A stretch of 64,000 nucleotides of DNA, taken from Pararhizobium sp. A13 (GTDB lineage Bacteria; Pseudomonadota; Alphaproteobacteria; Rhizobiales; Rhizobiaceae). The notes beneath the pieces were generated by a model. It had not been told where the DNA came from. It saw nothing but the letters and a program-made list of their open reading frames with translations, and made no database searches. Location of the stretch: positions 1,437,001 through 1,501,000 of the forward strand of contig NZ_CP149510.1 of assembly GCF_040126305.1 (NCBI RefSeq), read 5' to 3'. The first letter of the stretch is position 1. Each line of letters starts with the position of its first letter. Positions 35,498-47,069 of the stretch are shown here, one piece after another. A program made the translations under genes and the position numbers.

Positions 35498-37795
35498 ATG
35501 AGCGACCTGCCAAACCTCAAGAAGCGGATTGCAGCCGAGTTCAGCGCGCCGGGCCGCACGCTGGGGCAGAACGGCGCGTCCCATTCCGCGGCGGATGACG
35601 ATCCCCTGCCGCCGGACGCCTGCTTTTATGTGCCCAAGGAAAAATTTCCGGCGCTGAAGCCGGCATTAGCCGCTACGGGCCTCCTTTGCTCTGCCGCCAT
35701 TCTGGGTGCCGGCATCGACGCAGGCTTTTACCTGCTGTCTGCGGGCCTTGCCGGCGCCGGCGTCACGGGTGCCGCTCTGCTGCTCAGGGATTGGTATCGT
35801 TCCGTCGCGCGCCCCGCTGCAGCCCATGGCCGTGCCCGGGAAGAAAGGGCGAAGGACAAACGGTGGGAGCGTAGCGAGACATCGCAGCTTCTCTCCACCA
35901 TCCATGACGCACTCGGCGACATCGCCATCATCCGCGAGCCGGGCGGCAAGATCGTCCAGGCCAATACCGTCTTTTGCCGCTTGACGGGTTGGCATAAGCC
36001 GGAGGGCATGACGTGCGAGGCGCTCGGCATCGACTTCGAACCGGCGGCCGGCCCCAATCACTACAGCGTGCGGGTTGTTACCGATTCCGGCGTGAAGCTG
36101 TTCGATTGGCATGACGTCATCGCCCGCGAGCCGGCGAGCGGCGTGTTCATGCTGCACAGCATCGCCCGCGACGTTACCGAGGAAAGCCGGGTTGCCCGTG
36201 AACGCGAGGAAGCACGCCGCAAGGCCGAGATCGCCAGCCAGGCGAAGTCGCGGCTGCTCGCAATGGTCAGCCATGAAATCCGCACGCCGCTGTCCGGCAT
36301 TCTCGGCATGAGCGACCTGATCAGCCAGACGCGGCTGACCAGCGAGCAGAAAAACTATCTCGCCGGCATGTCCCAGTCCGGCCATGCGTTGGTGCAACTG
36401 GTTGATGATCTGCTCGATTTCTCCTCGATCGAGGCTGGCCGCTTTGAGCTTCGCCCGACGCCGGAGCCGCTGCGCGAGACGATCGAAAGCGTCGTCGAGA
36501 TGCTGTCGCACCGGGCGCATGAAAAGGGCATCGAAATCGGCGCCACCGTCACCGCGGACGTGCCGGGCCTGATGGATTTCGACACGGCCCGCCTGCGCCA
36601 GGTTCTGTTCAATGTCGTCGGCAACGCCGTCAAGTTCACGCACACCGGCGGTGTTCTCGTCAGTACTTCGGTCGAGCGCGAGACCATTGTCATCCGAATC
36701 GATGACAGCGGCCCGGGCATGACGCCACAGGAGCAGGCCCGTGTCTTCGACGAGTTCGAGCAGGCGGGAGGCAATGCCCAGCGTTCCGGCGGTTCCGGTC
36801 TCGGTTTGGCGATCTCGCGGCGCATCATGGAAGAATTCGGCGGCTCTCTGACGGTCTCCAGTGTTCCAGGCAAAGGCAGCACCTTCGAAATCCGCTTTCC
36901 CGCCCTCGGCTGCGATCTCAGTGCCGCCGCGTGCGCCAGGAAAGGCGTTCTTTCCGGCTCGCGGGTGCTGGTGATGGCGCCTGCCGGCCCTGTTTCCAAG
37001 GCGTTGGCTTCGACAATCAGAACTCTTGGCGGCTTCTGCGAATGCGTCGAGACATTGGAAGAGGCGCAGGCAGTCGCCGTTGATGCGCTTTCGGCGGCAA
37101 CATTGCTGACGGACATCATCGTCGATCACCGGCATGCCGCGCAGTTCCGGCAGCTCTTGGCGGGGATGCCAAGCCTTGAGCAGCAGAAGCTGCGCAAGAC
37201 CTATCTCGTCAATCCGGAAGAACGCAACGGTCGGCCGATCAACCAGATGGACGGCTATCATGCATGGCTCATTCGGCCGCTGCGGGAAAAGTCATTGGTC
37301 GCGGTCCTGCGGGGCCGCATGAAGGGAATGGAAGTGCGCGACGCCATCAACGACAACCGGCCGGTGCTGCGGGACGTTCCAGCCTTGCGCGAAAAGCCGG
37401 TCGAAGGCGGCGTGCTTCTGGCGGAAGACGATCCGGTCAACGCCTTTATGGTCCGCGCGGTTCTGGAGCGCGCCGGTCACTCCGTGCGCGTCGTCGGGGA
37501 TTTCGAAGCGCTCGCTGTCGCCCTGTTTGATGCGCCGGCGGCGATCCGCATCGCCCCGGAACTGATCATCACCGATCTCAACATGCCCGGCGGCGACGGA
37601 CTTTCGATGCTGAAACGGGTTCGCGAGGAGGAGCGCCAGTCCGGAAGGAGGGCCGTTCCGGTGATCGTGCTCACCTCCGATACAGAGGTCGGTACCCGTG
37701 AGAAATTACTGGCCGCCGGGGCGAGCGCGGTCCTTTCGAAGCCTGCCGACCCGAAGGCGCTGACCGCGGAAATCGGCCGATTGCTCGATCAATGA
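35498..37795 (+). CDS. Hybrid sensor histidine kinase with receiver domain
   Basis: 765 residues. Two membrane helices lie near residues 50-98, then a PAS domain (about 130-225), HisKA with the phosphorylated His259 in [12 protein letters not shown], HATPase_c with N box [10 protein letters not shown]1 DDSGPGM and G2 GSGLGLAIS, a degenerate receiver-like segment (about 490-600), and a full C-terminal receiver with acidic pocket LAEDDPVN and phospho-acceptor Asp693 in [11 protein letters not shown]. It probably starts a phosphorelay; no separate response regulator or HPt gene is adjacent. It follows lspA by 55 bp and precedes olsB. Signal unknown. Confidence 0.92.
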   Translation: MSDLPNLKKRIAAEFSAPGRTLGQNGASHSAADDDPLPPDACFYVPKEKFPALKPALAATGLLCSAAILGAGIDAGFYLLSAGLAGAGVTGAALLLRDWYRSVARPAAAHGRAREERAKDKRWERSETSQLLSTIHDALGDIAIIREPGGKIVQANTVFCRLTGWHKPEGMTCEALGIDFEPAAGPNHYSVRVVTDSGVKLFDWHDVIAREPASGVFMLHSIARDVTEESRVAREREEARRKAEIASQAKSRLLAMVSHEIRTPLSGILGMSDLISQTRLTSEQKNYLAGMSQSGHALVQLVDDLLDFSSIEAGRFELRPTPEPLRETIESVVEMLSHRAHEKGIEIGATVTADVPGLMDFDTARLRQVLFNVVGNAVKFTHTGGVLVSTSVERETIVIRIDDSGPGMTPQEQARVFDEFEQAGGNAQRSGGSGLGLAISRRIMEEFGGSLTVSSVPGKGSTFEIRFPALGCDLSAAACARKGVLSGSRVLVMAPAGPVSKALASTIRTLGGFCECVETLEEAQAVAVDALSAATLLTDIIVDHRHAAQFRQLLAGMPSLEQQKLRKTYLVNPEERNGRPINQMDGYHAWLIRPLREKSLVAVLRGRMKGMEVRDAINDNRPVLRDVPALREKPVEGGVLLAEDDPVNAFMVRAVLERAGHSVRVVGDFEALAVALFDAPAAIRIAPELIITDLNMPGGDGLSMLKRVREEERQSGRRAVPVIVLTSDTEVGTREKLLAAGASAVLSKPADPKALTAEIGRLLDQ

Positions 37796-37888
37796 TGGCC
37801 GGTCTTTGCTTGTAGCTCCAATGTCACTATCCTGTCGCAGAAACGTGGTTTAAGCCAGGCAGGATTGTAGAGACCAGGATGACGCGCA

Positions 37889-38767
37889 ATGACAATCGAA
37901 CCTTTGGATCTGGTGATCGTGGCTGACCAGCCGCAGACCCGTGTCCGGGGCGTCAGTGCCCCAGCATCGGATGTGCTCGGCCGTATTGGAAATCTCGAAA
38001 CACGTCTTGCCCGCAATGCGTCGGAAATCGATGCCGCTCAGTCCGTGCGCTACAAGGTCTTCGTCGAAGAAATGAAGGCGCAGATCCCGCAGGATGCCGA
38101 CCGCCGCAAGCGCGATGCTGATGCGTGGGACCTCGTCTGCGATCATCTGCTGGTGCTCGACACGTCGATCGAGGGCGATCCGGAAGACCAGATCGTCGGC
38201 ACCTATCGGCTGCTTCGCCAGGATGTTGCAGCCAGGACGGGCGGCTTCTACTCGGCTTCCGAATTTTCCGTCGGTTCCCTGCTGGAACGCCACCCCGACA
38301 AGAAGTTCATGGAACTTGGCCGGTCCTGCGTCCTGCCGGAATATCGCACCAAGCGCACCGTCGAACTTCTATGGCAGGGCAACTGGGCCTATGCGCTGAA
38401 ATACGGTGTCGATGCGATGTTCGGTTGCGGTTCCTTTCCCGGTGTCATTCCGGAAGAGCACGCACTGGCGCTCTCCTTCCTGCATCACAACATGGTGGTG
38501 CGGGAGGAATGGGACGTCTCGGCTCGTCCGGAACTGTTCCGCACCATGGATCTGATGCCGGCAGAAGCGATCAACATGCGCAAGGCGCTCGCCGCCCTGC
38601 CGCCGCTGATCAAGGGCTACATGCGCCTCGGCGCCATGGTCGGCAAGGGTGCTGTCGTCGATCATGCCTTCCGCACGACGGACGTGCTGATCGTCCTGCC
38701 GATCACCAATATCTCCGGCCGTTACCTCAACTATTACGGGGCTGATGCTGGCCGGTTCGCCAGTTGA
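37889..38767 (+). CDS. olsB: L-ornithine N(alpha)-acyltransferase OlsB
   Basis: 292 residues, closely following the rhizobial OlsB pattern (LGRIGNLETRLARNASEIDAAQ; MELGRSCVLPEYRTKRTVELL). OlsB transfers a 3-hydroxyacyl group from acyl carrier protein to ornithine, the first step in ornithine lipid synthesis, a phosphorus-free membrane lipid made under phosphate limitation. The second enzyme, OlsA, is an O-acyltransferase of the PlsC family; a PlsC-like gene lies at 53.6 kb. Older annotations call this a hemolysin-like protein. Confidence 0.9.
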   Translation: MTIEPLDLVIVADQPQTRVRGVSAPASDVLGRIGNLETRLARNASEIDAAQSVRYKVFVEEMKAQIPQDADRRKRDADAWDLVCDHLLVLDTSIEGDPEDQIVGTYRLLRQDVAARTGGFYSASEFSVGSLLERHPDKKFMELGRSCVLPEYRTKRTVELLWQGNWAYALKYGVDAMFGCGSFPGVIPEEHALALSFLHHNMVVREEWDVSARPELFRTMDLMPAEAINMRKALAALPPLIKGYMRLGAMVGKGAVVDHAFRTTDVLIVLPITNISGRYLNYYGADAGRFAS

Positions 38768-38797
38768 TCGAAAAATTCTTCGCGGTCGCAAAATAAT

Positions 38798-38826
38798 CTT
38801 GACGCAGTGCAGCATTCTTGAATACA
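38798..38826 (+). promoter_or_regulatory. Promoter of the candidate small RNA
   Basis: CTTGAC at 38798-38803, 17-base spacer, AATACA at 38821-38826. The -35 is a perfect match to the rhizobial consensus and the -10 is weak. It lies in the olsB-malic enzyme gap and drives toward the terminator at 38932-38966 with no open reading frame between. Confidence 0.45.
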
Positions 38827-38832
38827 GTTTGC

Positions 38833-38966
38833 TTGTGAGTGGCAGCTTTTTGATCAGACCTCCCAGTGTTGCGTAACAAGTATTCAGCAGGCTCGTCCTG
38901 AGTATTTTGATCAAGATCGACATATCGCATGAAAAAGCCCGCTCCGGTTTCCCGAGCGGGCTTTTT
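38833..38966 (+). ncRNA. Candidate trans-acting small RNA
   Basis: About 134 nt between an inferred start (seven bases after the -10) and the end of a strong terminator. Predicted folding by eye gives stem 1 (GCAGC 38842-38846 with GTTGC 38868-38872) with a 21-base loop that exposes CCTCCC (38859-38864), complementary to Shine-Dalgarno sequences; stem 2 (AAGTATTCAG 38878-38887 with CTGAGTATTT 38898-38907); a single-stranded linker; and the terminator hairpin. This is the layout of Rhizobiales regulatory RNAs with anti-Shine-Dalgarno loops (for example the AbcR group), though I cannot assign a family. Confidence 0.5.
38932..38966. terminator. Strong bidirectional terminator
   Basis: AAAAAGCCCGCTC-N9-GAGCGGGCTTTTT: an 8-bp GC stem flanked by an A run and a T run, so it can act in both directions. 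It serves the plus-strand transcript (olsB or the small RNA) and the convergent malic enzyme gene, whose stop is 24 bp away. Confidence 0.9.
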
Positions 38967-38989
38967 TCGTTTGTCGGTTTTTACTGCGA

Positions 38990-41275
38990 TCAGCTGCCGG
39001 CGTTGTGTGCGGCAAGTGCCGCCATGTTGACAATGTCGGAATCCTTGGCGGCCATCGAAACGATCTGAACCGATTTGTCGAGGCCGACGAGCAGCGGCCC
39101 GATGACGGTCGATCCACCCAGTTCCTGCAGCATCTTCGTTGAGATCGAAGCGGAGTGGAATGCCGGCATGACGAGCACGTTGGCGGTACCGGAGAGGCGG
39201 CAGAACGGATACTGCTCCATCACCCGGGCGTTGAGCGCCACGTCCGCACCCATTTCGCCATCATATTCGAAATCGACGCGACGCTTGTCGAGGATGTTGA
39301 CGGCCTCGCGGACCCGCTCCGAACGCTCGCCGGAGGGGTGGCCGAAGGTCGAATAGGCAAGCATCGCCACGCGCGGGAAATAGCCGAGCCGGCGGGCGAG
39401 ACCCGCCGCTTCTTCTGCGATATCGGCGAGTTCTTCTGCCGAGGGCATATCATGTACGGCGGTATCGGCAACCAGCACGGTGCGGCCGCGGCAGAGCGCC
39501 AGCGACACGCCGATGACGCGGTGTCCCGGTTTCGGATCGATGCAGCGGCGCACGTCCTCCAGCGCGGTGGAATAGTTGCGGGTAATGCCCGTCACCATGC
39601 CGTCGGCGTCGCCGAGCGCCACCATGCAGGCGGCGAAGTGGTTGCGGTCGTTGTTGATCAGGCGCTGGGCATCGCGGAACAGGTAGCCCTTCCGCTGCAG
39701 GCGGGCGTAGAGATAGTCCGTATAGGCGCCGGTGCGTTTGGAAATGCGCGCATTGACGATCTGGATGCCCGGCCGGTCGAGGTCGATGCCCTCGCGTTCG
39801 GCCATATCCCGCATCTGCTCTTCACGGCCGAGAAGCAGAGCCGTGCCGAGTTCCTGGTTCACATAGGCGAGTGCCGAGCGCATCATCTGAACCTCTTCGC
39901 CTTCGGCAAAGACGATCCGCTTCGGCTGACGGCGGACGCGCTCATAGATTCGCTGCAGCGTCGAGGCGATCGGATCGCGGCGAGCCGAAAGCTGACGGCC
40001 ATAGGCGGCCAGATCCGGAATAGCCTTTCGGGCAACGCCGCTCTCCATGGCGGCCTTTGCCACCGCGACTGGAATGGACGAGATAAGGCGCGGATCGAAG
40101 GGTACGGGAATGATGTATTGCGGGCCGAAACGCGGCCGGTTGCCCTGATAGGCCGCCGCCACGTCATCCGGGACGTCTTCCTTGGCAAGGTTTGCTAAGG
40201 CCTCGGCCGCCGCAATCTTCATGGCTTCGTTGATGGTCGAGGCATGGACGTCGAGCGCACCGCGGAACATGTAGGGAAAGCACAGCACATTGTTGACTTG
40301 GTTCGGATAGTCGGATCGGCCGGTGGCCATGATCGCGTCGTCGCGAATGGCAGACACCTCCTCCGGCGTGATTTCCGGATCAGGATTGGCCATGGCGAAG
40401 ATGATCGGCTTCGCCGCCATGGAGCGGATCATCGCCTCCGAGAAGGCACCCTTTTGCGAGAGGCCGAGCACCACATCCGCGCCGTCCATCGCCTCTTCGA
40501 GCGTACGCCGGTCGGTGTTGACCGCATGCGCGGACTTCCATTGGTTCATGCCTTCGGTGCGGCCCTGATAAATGACGCCCTTCGTGTCGCACATGATGAT
40601 GTTTTCGGGTGCAAAACCCATCGACTTGATGAGCTCGACGCAGGCAATGGCCGCCGCACCTGCGCCGTTGCACACCAGCCGTGTGGTCTTGAGATCGCGG
40701 TCTGTCAGCTGTAGCGCGTTGATGAGGCCTGCGGTTGCGATGATCGCCGTGCCGTGCTGGTCGTCATGGAAGACGGGGATATCCATGATCTCGCGCAGTT
40801 TCTGCTCGATGATGAAGCATTCCGGCGCCTTGATGTCCTCCAGATTGATACCTCCGAAGGAGGGGCCGAGGAACCGCACGCAATTGATGAATTCGTCGGC
40901 GTCTTCCGTATCGACTTCGAGGTCGATCGAATCAACGTCGGCGAAGCGCTTGAACAGGACCGACTTCCCTTCCATCACCGGCTTTGAAGCCAGTGCGCCG
41001 AGATTGCCGAGGCCGAGAATGGCGGTGCCGTTGGAAATGACGGCCACCATGTTGCCTCGGGTCGTGTAGTCATAGGCGGTTGCGGGATCCGCCGCGATCG
41101 CTTTCACCGGAACCGCGACACCAGGCGAATAGGCAAGCGACAGGTCGCGCTGTGTCGCCATGGGCTTGGTTGGAGAAATTTCGAGCTTGCCCGGCCTTCC
41201 CTGGGAGTGGAAGTCGAGCGCTTCCTGGTCCGTTACGCTGGTCGTGCTGCGACTGCTCTTGTCGTTTGCCGGCAT
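38990..41275 (-). CDS. tme: NADP-dependent malic enzyme with phosphotransacetylase domain
   Basis: 761 residues, the length of the large bacterial malic enzymes. The malic domain is at residues 20-160 ([24 protein letters not shown]), the NAD(P)-binding domain at 165-400 ([15 protein letters not shown]) and a PTA/PTB-like domain fills the C-terminal half (about 435-755), which in S. meliloti is regulatory, not catalytic. It converts malate to pyruvate plus CO2. Rhizobia have two such enzymes, NAD-type DME and NADP-type TME; the length and start resemble TME, but cofactor cannot be proved here (alternative symbol maeB). Confidence 0.88.
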   Translation of the reverse strand: MPANDKSSRSTTSVTDQEALDFHSQGRPGKLEISPTKPMATQRDLSLAYSPGVAVPVKAIAADPATAYDYTTRGNMVAVISNGTAILGLGNLGALASKPVMEGKSVLFKRFADVDSIDLEVDTEDADEFINCVRFLGPSFGGINLEDIKAPECFIIEQKLREIMDIPVFHDDQHGTAIIATAGLINALQLTDRDLKTTRLVCNGAGAAAIACVELIKSMGFAPENIIMCDTKGVIYQGRTEGMNQWKSAHAVNTDRRTLEEAMDGADVVLGLSQKGAFSEAMIRSMAAKPIIFAMANPDPEITPEEVSAIRDDAIMATGRSDYPNQVNNVLCFPYMFRGALDVHASTINEAMKIAAAEALANLAKEDVPDDVAAAYQGNRPRFGPQYIIPVPFDPRLISSIPVAVAKAAMESGVARKAIPDLAAYGRQLSARRDPIASTLQRIYERVRRQPKRIVFAEGEEVQMMRSALAYVNQELGTALLLGREEQMRDMAEREGIDLDRPGIQIVNARISKRTGAYTDYLYARLQRKGYLFRDAQRLINNDRNHFAACMVALGDADGMVTGITRNYSTALEDVRRCIDPKPGHRVIGVSLALCRGRTVLVADTAVHDMPSAEELADIAEEAAGLARRLGYFPRVAMLAYSTFGHPSGERSERVREAVNILDKRRVDFEYDGEMGADVALNARVMEQYPFCRLSGTANVLVMPAFHSASISTKMLQELGGSTVIGPLLVGLDKSVQIVSMAAKDSDIVNMAALAAHNAGS

Positions 41276-41300
41276 GGGTCCTCCAACCTTTTGTGGGCGA

Positions 41301-41316
41301 CGGCGCTAAAGCGCCG
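41301..41316. other. Palindrome between tme and mutS
   Basis: CGGCGC-TAAA-GCGCCG, a perfect 6-bp stem in the 100-bp divergent region. Could be a leader hairpin of the malic enzyme mRNA or an operator; no further evidence. Confidence 0.25.
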
Positions 41317-41377
41317 CTTTGTTGTTGTCTTCTATAAACGCGCATGGATAGTGTGGCACCACTTTTTTGGGACCACC

Positions 41378-44122
41378 ATGACTTTTATAGCCGAGCCAAT
41401 CACCCGCAACGCCGAGGTTCTCACCGCCGTTCAACTGGCGACGGAGGAAAGCCGTGCCACGGCCACGCCGATGATGGAACAGTACATCGAGATCAAGGCG
41501 AACAATCCGGATTCGCTGCTGTTTTATCGCATGGGCGATTTCTACGAATTGTTCTTTCAGGACGCCGTCGAGGCCTCGCGCGCACTCGGCATCACGCTCA
41601 CCAAGCGCGGCCAGCATCTCGGCCAGGAAATCCCGATGTGCGGCGTGCCGGTGCACGCTGCCGACGATTATCTCCAGAAGCTGATCGGTCTCGGTTTCCG
41701 CGTCGCCGTCTGCGAACAGGTTGAAGACCCGGCTGAAGCCAAGAAACGCGGCTCCAAGTCTGTCGTCAAGCGCGACGTGGTGCGCCTCGTTACGCCCGGC
41801 ACGATCACCGAAGACAAGCTGCTCTCGCCGTCTGAATCGAACTATTTGATGGCGCTCGCCCGCATTCGCGGCAGCTCGGAGCCGGCAATCGCGCTCGCCT
41901 GGATCGATATCTCCACCGGCGTCTTCCGGCTCGCCGAAACGACGGAGACCCGGCTGCTCGCCGATATCCTGCGCATCGAGCCGCGCGAACTCATTCTCGC
42001 CGATACCGTCTTCCATGACCCGGAGATGCGGCCCGTCATCGAAATTCTCGGCCGCGTCGCCGTTCCGCAACCCGGCGTCCTGTTTGACAGCGCGACGGCG
42101 GAGAACCGCGTCACCCGCTATTATGGCGTGAAGACGCTCGATGGCTTCGGCAGTTTTTCCCGCGCCGAACTCGCCGCCGCCTCGGCCGCGATTTCCTATG
42201 TCGAGAAGACCCAGTTCGCCGAGCGTCCGCCGCTCGGCACGCCGGAACGCGAAAGTGCCGCCTCGACCCTGTTCATCGACCCGGCTACCCGCGCCAATCT
42301 GGAACTCGTCAAGACGCAGTCCGGCGACCGCAACGGCACGCTCCTGAAGGCGCTCGACCGGACCGTGACCGGCGGCGGCGCCCGGCTGCTTGCCGAGCGG
42401 CTGATGTCGCCGCTGACAGATCCGGAGCGGATCAATGCCCGGCTCGATTCGATCACCGCGCTCTCCGATCAGCCCGCCTTCTGCAGCGACCTGCGTTCCG
42501 CGCTGAAACACGTGCCGGACATGCCGCGCGCGCTGTCGCGCCTCTCGCTCGGCCGTGGCGGTCCGCGCGATCTCGGCGCCATCCTGGCAGGCTGCCAGGC
42601 GGCGGCTGAAGTCGCGGGGCTGCTTGGCAGCGGAAATCTTTCCGAGGAACTGGTCGCCTCGCTGCAGGCGCTGAGGGCGCTGCCGGGCGAGCTCGTGCAG
42701 AAACTCGCAACGGTGCTCGGTGACGAGCTTCCCCTGCTGAAGCGAGACGGTGGCTTCCTGCGCGATGGTGCGAGCCCCGAGCTTGACGAGATGCGGGCAC
42801 TGCGCGACCAGTCCCGCCGCGTCATCGCCGGTCTGCAACTGAACTATGCCGAGGAAACCGGCATCAAGTCGCTGAAGATCAAGTACAACAATGTGCTGGG
42901 TTATTTTATCGAGGTGACTCAGGGCAATGCCGGGCCGATGACCGATGGTCCCGAAGCCCGGGCGCGCTACATCCACCGCCAGACCATGGCCAATGCCATG
43001 CGCTTCACGACGACGGAACTGTCCGATCTCGAAACGAAGATCGCCAATGCAGCCGACCGGGCTCTGTCGATCGAGATCGAGGCCTTCGATAGGATGACCG
43101 CCGCCGTGGTAGCGGAAGCCGAGGCGATCAAGGCGGCGGCGCTCGCGCTCGCGGTCGTCGACGTCTCGGCCGGTCTCGCGACACTCGCCGAGGAGCAGGC
43201 CTATTGCCGCCCTTTGGTCGATCAGTCGAAGATGTTTGCGATCGACGGCGGACGTCACCCGGTGGTCGAGCAGGCGCTGCGTCGCCAGTCGGGGACGGCG
43301 TTCGTCGCCAACACCTGCGATCTGTCGCCGCATGACGGTGAAGGCGACGGGGCGATCTGGCTGCTCACCGGTCCCAACATGGGCGGTAAATCGACCTTCC
43401 TGCGACAGAACGCGCTGATCGCCATCATGGCGCAGATGGGCAGTTTCGTGCCGGCCGCCTCCGCTCACATCGGCATTGTCGACCGCCTGTTTTCCCGCGT
43501 TGGCGCTTCCGACGATCTGGCCCGCGGCCGCTCCACCTTCATGGTCGAGATGGTCGAGACGGCCGCCATCCTCAACCAGGCGACCGATCGTTCGCTGGTG
43601 ATCCTCGACGAGATCGGCCGCGGCACCGCCACCTTCGACGGTCTGTCGATCGCCTGGGCCGCCGTCGAACATCTGCATGAAGCCAACCGATGCCGCGGCC
43701 TTTTCGCCACGCATTTCCATGAATTGACAGTGCTGTCGGAAAAGCTGACGCGGCTCTCCAACGCCACCATGCGGGTCAAGGAATGGCACGGCGACGTCAT
43801 TTTCCTGCATGAAGTCGGCCCGGGCGCCGCCGATCGCTCCTACGGTATCCAGGTCGCCCGGCTTGCCGGCCTGCCGGCCTCCGTCGTGGCGCGGGCCAAG
43901 GATGTGCTGGCAAAGCTCGAGGATGCCGACCGCAAGAACCCGGCGAGCCAGCTGATCGACGACCTGCCGCTGTTCCAGGTGGCGATCCGACGAGAGGAGC
44001 GGATGACGGTCGGCCCGTCCAAGGTGGAAGAGGCTTTGAAAAGCCTCAATCCGGATGATATGACGCCGCGCGAAGCGATGGATGCGCTTTATGCGCTGAA
44101 GAAACAACTTGGCAATTCTTGA
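41378..44122 (+). CDS. mutS: DNA mismatch repair protein MutS
   Basis: 914 residues. The N-terminal mismatch-recognition motif is intact ([14 protein letters not shown], with the Phe-x-Glu pair), and the ATPase has Walker [10 protein letters not shown] near residue 670 and Walker [16 protein letters not shown]. It finds mismatches after replication and recruits MutL. ATG 41378 is where homology begins; the frame is open further upstream without support. It is divergent from the malic enzyme and followed by glnD, as in other rhizobia. Confidence 0.97.
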   Translation: MTFIAEPITRNAEVLTAVQLATEESRATATPMMEQYIEIKANNPDSLLFYRMGDFYELFFQDAVEASRALGITLTKRGQHLGQEIPMCGVPVHAADDYLQKLIGLGFRVAVCEQVEDPAEAKKRGSKSVVKRDVVRLVTPGTITEDKLLSPSESNYLMALARIRGSSEPAIALAWIDISTGVFRLAETTETRLLADILRIEPRELILADTVFHDPEMRPVIEILGRVAVPQPGVLFDSATAENRVTRYYGVKTLDGFGSFSRAELAAASAAISYVEKTQFAERPPLGTPERESAASTLFIDPATRANLELVKTQSGDRNGTLLKALDRTVTGGGARLLAERLMSPLTDPERINARLDSITALSDQPAFCSDLRSALKHVPDMPRALSRLSLGRGGPRDLGAILAGCQAAAEVAGLLGSGNLSEELVASLQALRALPGELVQKLATVLGDELPLLKRDGGFLRDGASPELDEMRALRDQSRRVIAGLQLNYAEETGIKSLKIKYNNVLGYFIEVTQGNAGPMTDGPEARARYIHRQTMANAMRFTTTELSDLETKIANAADRALSIEIEAFDRMTAAVVAEAEAIKAAALALAVVDVSAGLATLAEEQAYCRPLVDQSKMFAIDGGRHPVVEQALRRQSGTAFVANTCDLSPHDGEGDGAIWLLTGPNMGGKSTFLRQNALIAIMAQMGSFVPAASAHIGIVDRLFSRVGASDDLARGRSTFMVEMVETAAILNQATDRSLVILDEIGRGTATFDGLSIAWAAVEHLHEANRCRGLFATHFHELTVLSEKLTRLSNATMRVKEWHGDVIFLHEVGPGAADRSYGIQVARLAGLPASVVARAKDVLAKLEDADRKNPASQLIDDLPLFQVAIRREERMTVGPSKVEEALKSLNPDDMTPREAMDALYALKKQLGNS

Positions 44123-44165
44123 ACGCTACAGTCCTGTGCATTCTCGGACAAAAGGTCTATAGCGC

Positions 44166-47069
44166 ATGCACAAGCAGCGGCTCGTTGAGCCCGCCGGACA
44201 GGAACACGGTCGGCATTTGATGACCATACACGACACCTCATTTCCCGATATCCTGAATGTCGCAGCGCTGAGGGCCAAGTGCAGTTTCATCGCTTCAGCG
44301 CATGCGGAGCAACGCGACCTGATGCGCCGGGCGTTGCTCGCCGCCTTCAAGCAGGCCAATCTCGACGGCCGTCAAAACGCCCATGAACTGCTCAAGCAGG
44401 ATGGCAGCGGTCTCAAATGCGCCGAGCGGATTTCCTGGCTGCAGGACCAGCTGATCACCGTCCTGCACGACTTCGTTCTGAACGAGGTTTTCGACGCCGC
44501 CAATGCGCAGCCCTGGGCCCGCATCGCCGTTACAGCCGTCGGCGGCTATGGCCGCGGCACGCTGGCGCCTGGCTCGGATATCGATCTTCTCTTCCTGCTG
44601 CCGGTGAAGAAGGCCGTCTGGGCCGAGCCGTCGATCGAGTTCATGCTCTATATCCTGTGGGATCTCGGCTTCAAGGTCGGCCACGCCACGCGCACGATCG
44701 ACGAGTGTGTCCGACTGGCGCGCGGCGATATGACGATCCGCACCGCAATCCTCGAATCGCGCTACATCTGCGGGTCGCGCGAGCTGGCGGACGAACTGGA
44801 AACCCGGTTCGACAGCGAAATCGTCAAGAACACCGGTCCGGACTTTATCGCCGCCAAGCTCGCCGAGCGCGACGAGCGCCACCGCAAGGCCGGCGACACG
44901 CGCTATCTGGTTGAGCCGAACGTCAAGGAAGGCAAGGGTGGCCTGCGCGACATCCACACGCTGTTCTGGATCGCCAAATATTTCTACCGGGTCAAGGATT
45001 CGGCCGACCTGGTCAAACTCGGTGTTCTCTCACGCCAGGAATACGAGCTTTTCCAGAAGTCTGATGATTTTCTCTGGGCGGTACGCTGCCATATGCATTT
45101 CCTGACCGGCAAGGCCGAGGAGCGGCTGTCCTTCGACATCCAGCGCGAGATCGCGGAAGCCCTCGGCTATCATGATCACCCCGGCATGACCGCCGTCGAA
45201 CGCTTCATGAAGCACTATTTCCTGGTGGCAAAGAACGTCGGCGATCTCACCCGCATCTTCTGCGCAGCGCTCGAAGACCAGCAGGCCAAACAGCTTCCGG
45301 GGTTCACCGCGGCGCTCAGCCGTTTCACGCACCGTGTCCGCAAGATCGCCGGCACTCTGGAATTCGTCGATGACGGTGGGCGCATCGCGCTCGCGAGCTC
45401 TGATATCTTCAAGCGCGATCCGATCAACCTGATCCGCATCTTCCATGTCGCCGATATCAATGGCCTGGAGTTCCATCCGGCCGCCTTGAAGCAGGTGACC
45501 CGGTCGCTCGGCCTGATCACTCAGGCCGTGCGCGATAACGAGGAGGCCAACCGGCTCTTCATCTCGATGCTGACTTCGCGCCGCCAGCCGGAGCTGATCC
45601 TGCGGCGGATGAACGAGGCCGGCGTGCTCGGCCGCTTCATCCCGGAATTCGGCAAGATCGTCTCGCTGATGCAGTTCAACATGTATCACCACTATACGGT
45701 AGACGAGCATCTCCTGCGCGCCGTCGATGTCTTGTCGCGCATCGACCAGGGCCGCGACGAGGAGCTGCATCCGCTTGCCGTCAAGCTGATGCCGAACGTC
45801 GAGGATCGTACCGCGCTGTTCGTGGCCGTGCTCCTCCATGACGTTGCCAAGGGGCGCCCCGAGGACCATTCCACCGCCGGTGCCAAGGTTGCGCGCAAAC
45901 TCTGCCCGCGCTTCGGCCTGACGCCGAAACAGACGGAAACGGTTGCTTGGCTGATCGAGGAGCATCTGACGATGTCGATGGTCGCCCAGACGCGTGATCT
46001 CAACGACCGCAAGACGATCATCGATTTCAGCGAAAGGGTGCAGTCGCTCGACCGGTTGAAAATGCTGCTCGTGCTGACGATCGCCGACATCCGTGCCGTC
46101 GGCCCGGGCGTGTGGAACGGCTGGAAGGGTCAGCTTCTGCGCACCCTCTACTACGAAACAGAACTGCTCCTCTCCGGCGGCTTTTCCGATCTGCCGCGCA
46201 AGGAGCGCGCCGCTCATGCCGCCGACGTGCTCTACAACGCGCTGTCCGACTGGAGCCAGAAGGACCGGAAAACCTATACGAAGCTGCACTACCAGCCGTA
46301 TCTGCTCTCCGTGCCGCTGGAGGATCAGCTCCGCCACGCCCGCTTCATCCGTGAGGCCGACAAGGCCGGCCGGGCACTGGCGACGATGGTCAGGACCCAC
46401 CAGTTCCACGCCATCACGGAAATCACCGTGCTGTCGCCCGACCATCCGCGCCTTCTGGCTGTCATCGCCGGCGCCTGTGCCGCGGCCGGCGCCAACATCG
46501 TCGACGCGCAGATCTTCACGACGTCCGACGGGCGGGCACTGGACACGATCCTCGTCAACCGCGAATTCCCGAACGATGACGACGAGACGCGCCGCGCCGC
46601 CAGCATCGGCAAGATGATCGAGGATGTGTTGTCGGGCAAGAAGCGGCTGCCGGAGGTGATCGCCAGCCGGACCAAGCACCGCAAGCGCAACAAGGCCTTC
46701 ACGGTGCCGCCGGCCGTCACCATCAGCAACAGCCTCTCCAACAAGTTCACCGTCATCGAGGTGGAATGCCTCGACCGCACCGGCCTCCTGTCGGAGATCA
46801 CGGCCGTGTTGTCCGACCTTTCGCTCGATATCGCCTCCGCGCACATCACCACCTTCGGCGAGAAGGTCATCGATACCTTTTACGTCACCGACCTCGTCGG
46901 CCAGAAGATCACCAATGAGGCCCGCCACAGCAATATCGTGGCCAGGCTGAAGGCCGTCATGTCGGACGAGGCCGACGAGATGAGAGACCGCATGCCGTCG
47001 GGCATGATCGCGCCGCAGAACACCCAGCGTCCGGCGGCCGCTCCCAGAAAAACCAAGGCGGATTCATGA
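44166..47069 (+). CDS. glnD: Bifunctional uridylyltransferase/uridylyl-removing enzyme GlnD
   Basis: 967 residues. The nucleotidyltransferase motif [19 protein letters not shown] is near residue 120, the HD domain ([14 protein letters not shown]) near 560 acts in deuridylylation, and two ACT domains close the protein ([38 protein letters not shown]). It uridylylates PII (GlnB/GlnK) according to glutamine level and so sets nitrogen control together with RpoN. Its TGA overlaps the murJ ATG. Confidence 0.97.
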   Translation: MHKQRLVEPAGQEHGRHLMTIHDTSFPDILNVAALRAKCSFIASAHAEQRDLMRRALLAAFKQANLDGRQNAHELLKQDGSGLKCAERISWLQDQLITVLHDFVLNEVFDAANAQPWARIAVTAVGGYGRGTLAPGSDIDLLFLLPVKKAVWAEPSIEFMLYILWDLGFKVGHATRTIDECVRLARGDMTIRTAILESRYICGSRELADELETRFDSEIVKNTGPDFIAAKLAERDERHRKAGDTRYLVEPNVKEGKGGLRDIHTLFWIAKYFYRVKDSADLVKLGVLSRQEYELFQKSDDFLWAVRCHMHFLTGKAEERLSFDIQREIAEALGYHDHPGMTAVERFMKHYFLVAKNVGDLTRIFCAALEDQQAKQLPGFTAALSRFTHRVRKIAGTLEFVDDGGRIALASSDIFKRDPINLIRIFHVADINGLEFHPAALKQVTRSLGLITQAVRDNEEANRLFISMLTSRRQPELILRRMNEAGVLGRFIPEFGKIVSLMQFNMYHHYTVDEHLLRAVDVLSRIDQGRDEELHPLAVKLMPNVEDRTALFVAVLLHDVAKGRPEDHSTAGAKVARKLCPRFGLTPKQTETVAWLIEEHLTMSMVAQTRDLNDRKTIIDFSERVQSLDRLKMLLVLTIADIRAVGPGVWNGWKGQLLRTLYYETELLLSGGFSDLPRKERAAHAADVLYNALSDWSQKDRKTYTKLHYQPYLLSVPLEDQLRHARFIREADKAGRALATMVRTHQFHAITEITVLSPDHPRLLAVIAGACAAAGANIVDAQIFTTSDGRALDTILVNREFPNDDDETRRAASIGKMIEDVLSGKKRLPEVIASRTKHRKRNKAFTVPPAVTISNSLSNKFTVIEVECLDRTGLLSEITAVLSDLSLDIASAHITTFGEKVIDTFYVTDLVGQKITNEARHSNIVARLKAVMSDEADEMRDRMPSGMIAPQNTQRPAAAPRKTKADS

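Noticed and set aside
41306..44107. Very long open frame (over 900 codons) on the strand opposite mutS
   Set aside because: It mirrors the mutS codons (GC-rich third positions keep the antisense frame open); the product is His/Arg/Asp-rich and matches no family.
45030..46928. Long open frame opposite glnD
   Set aside because: Antisense shadow of a well-supported gene; no domain pattern and no ribosome site.
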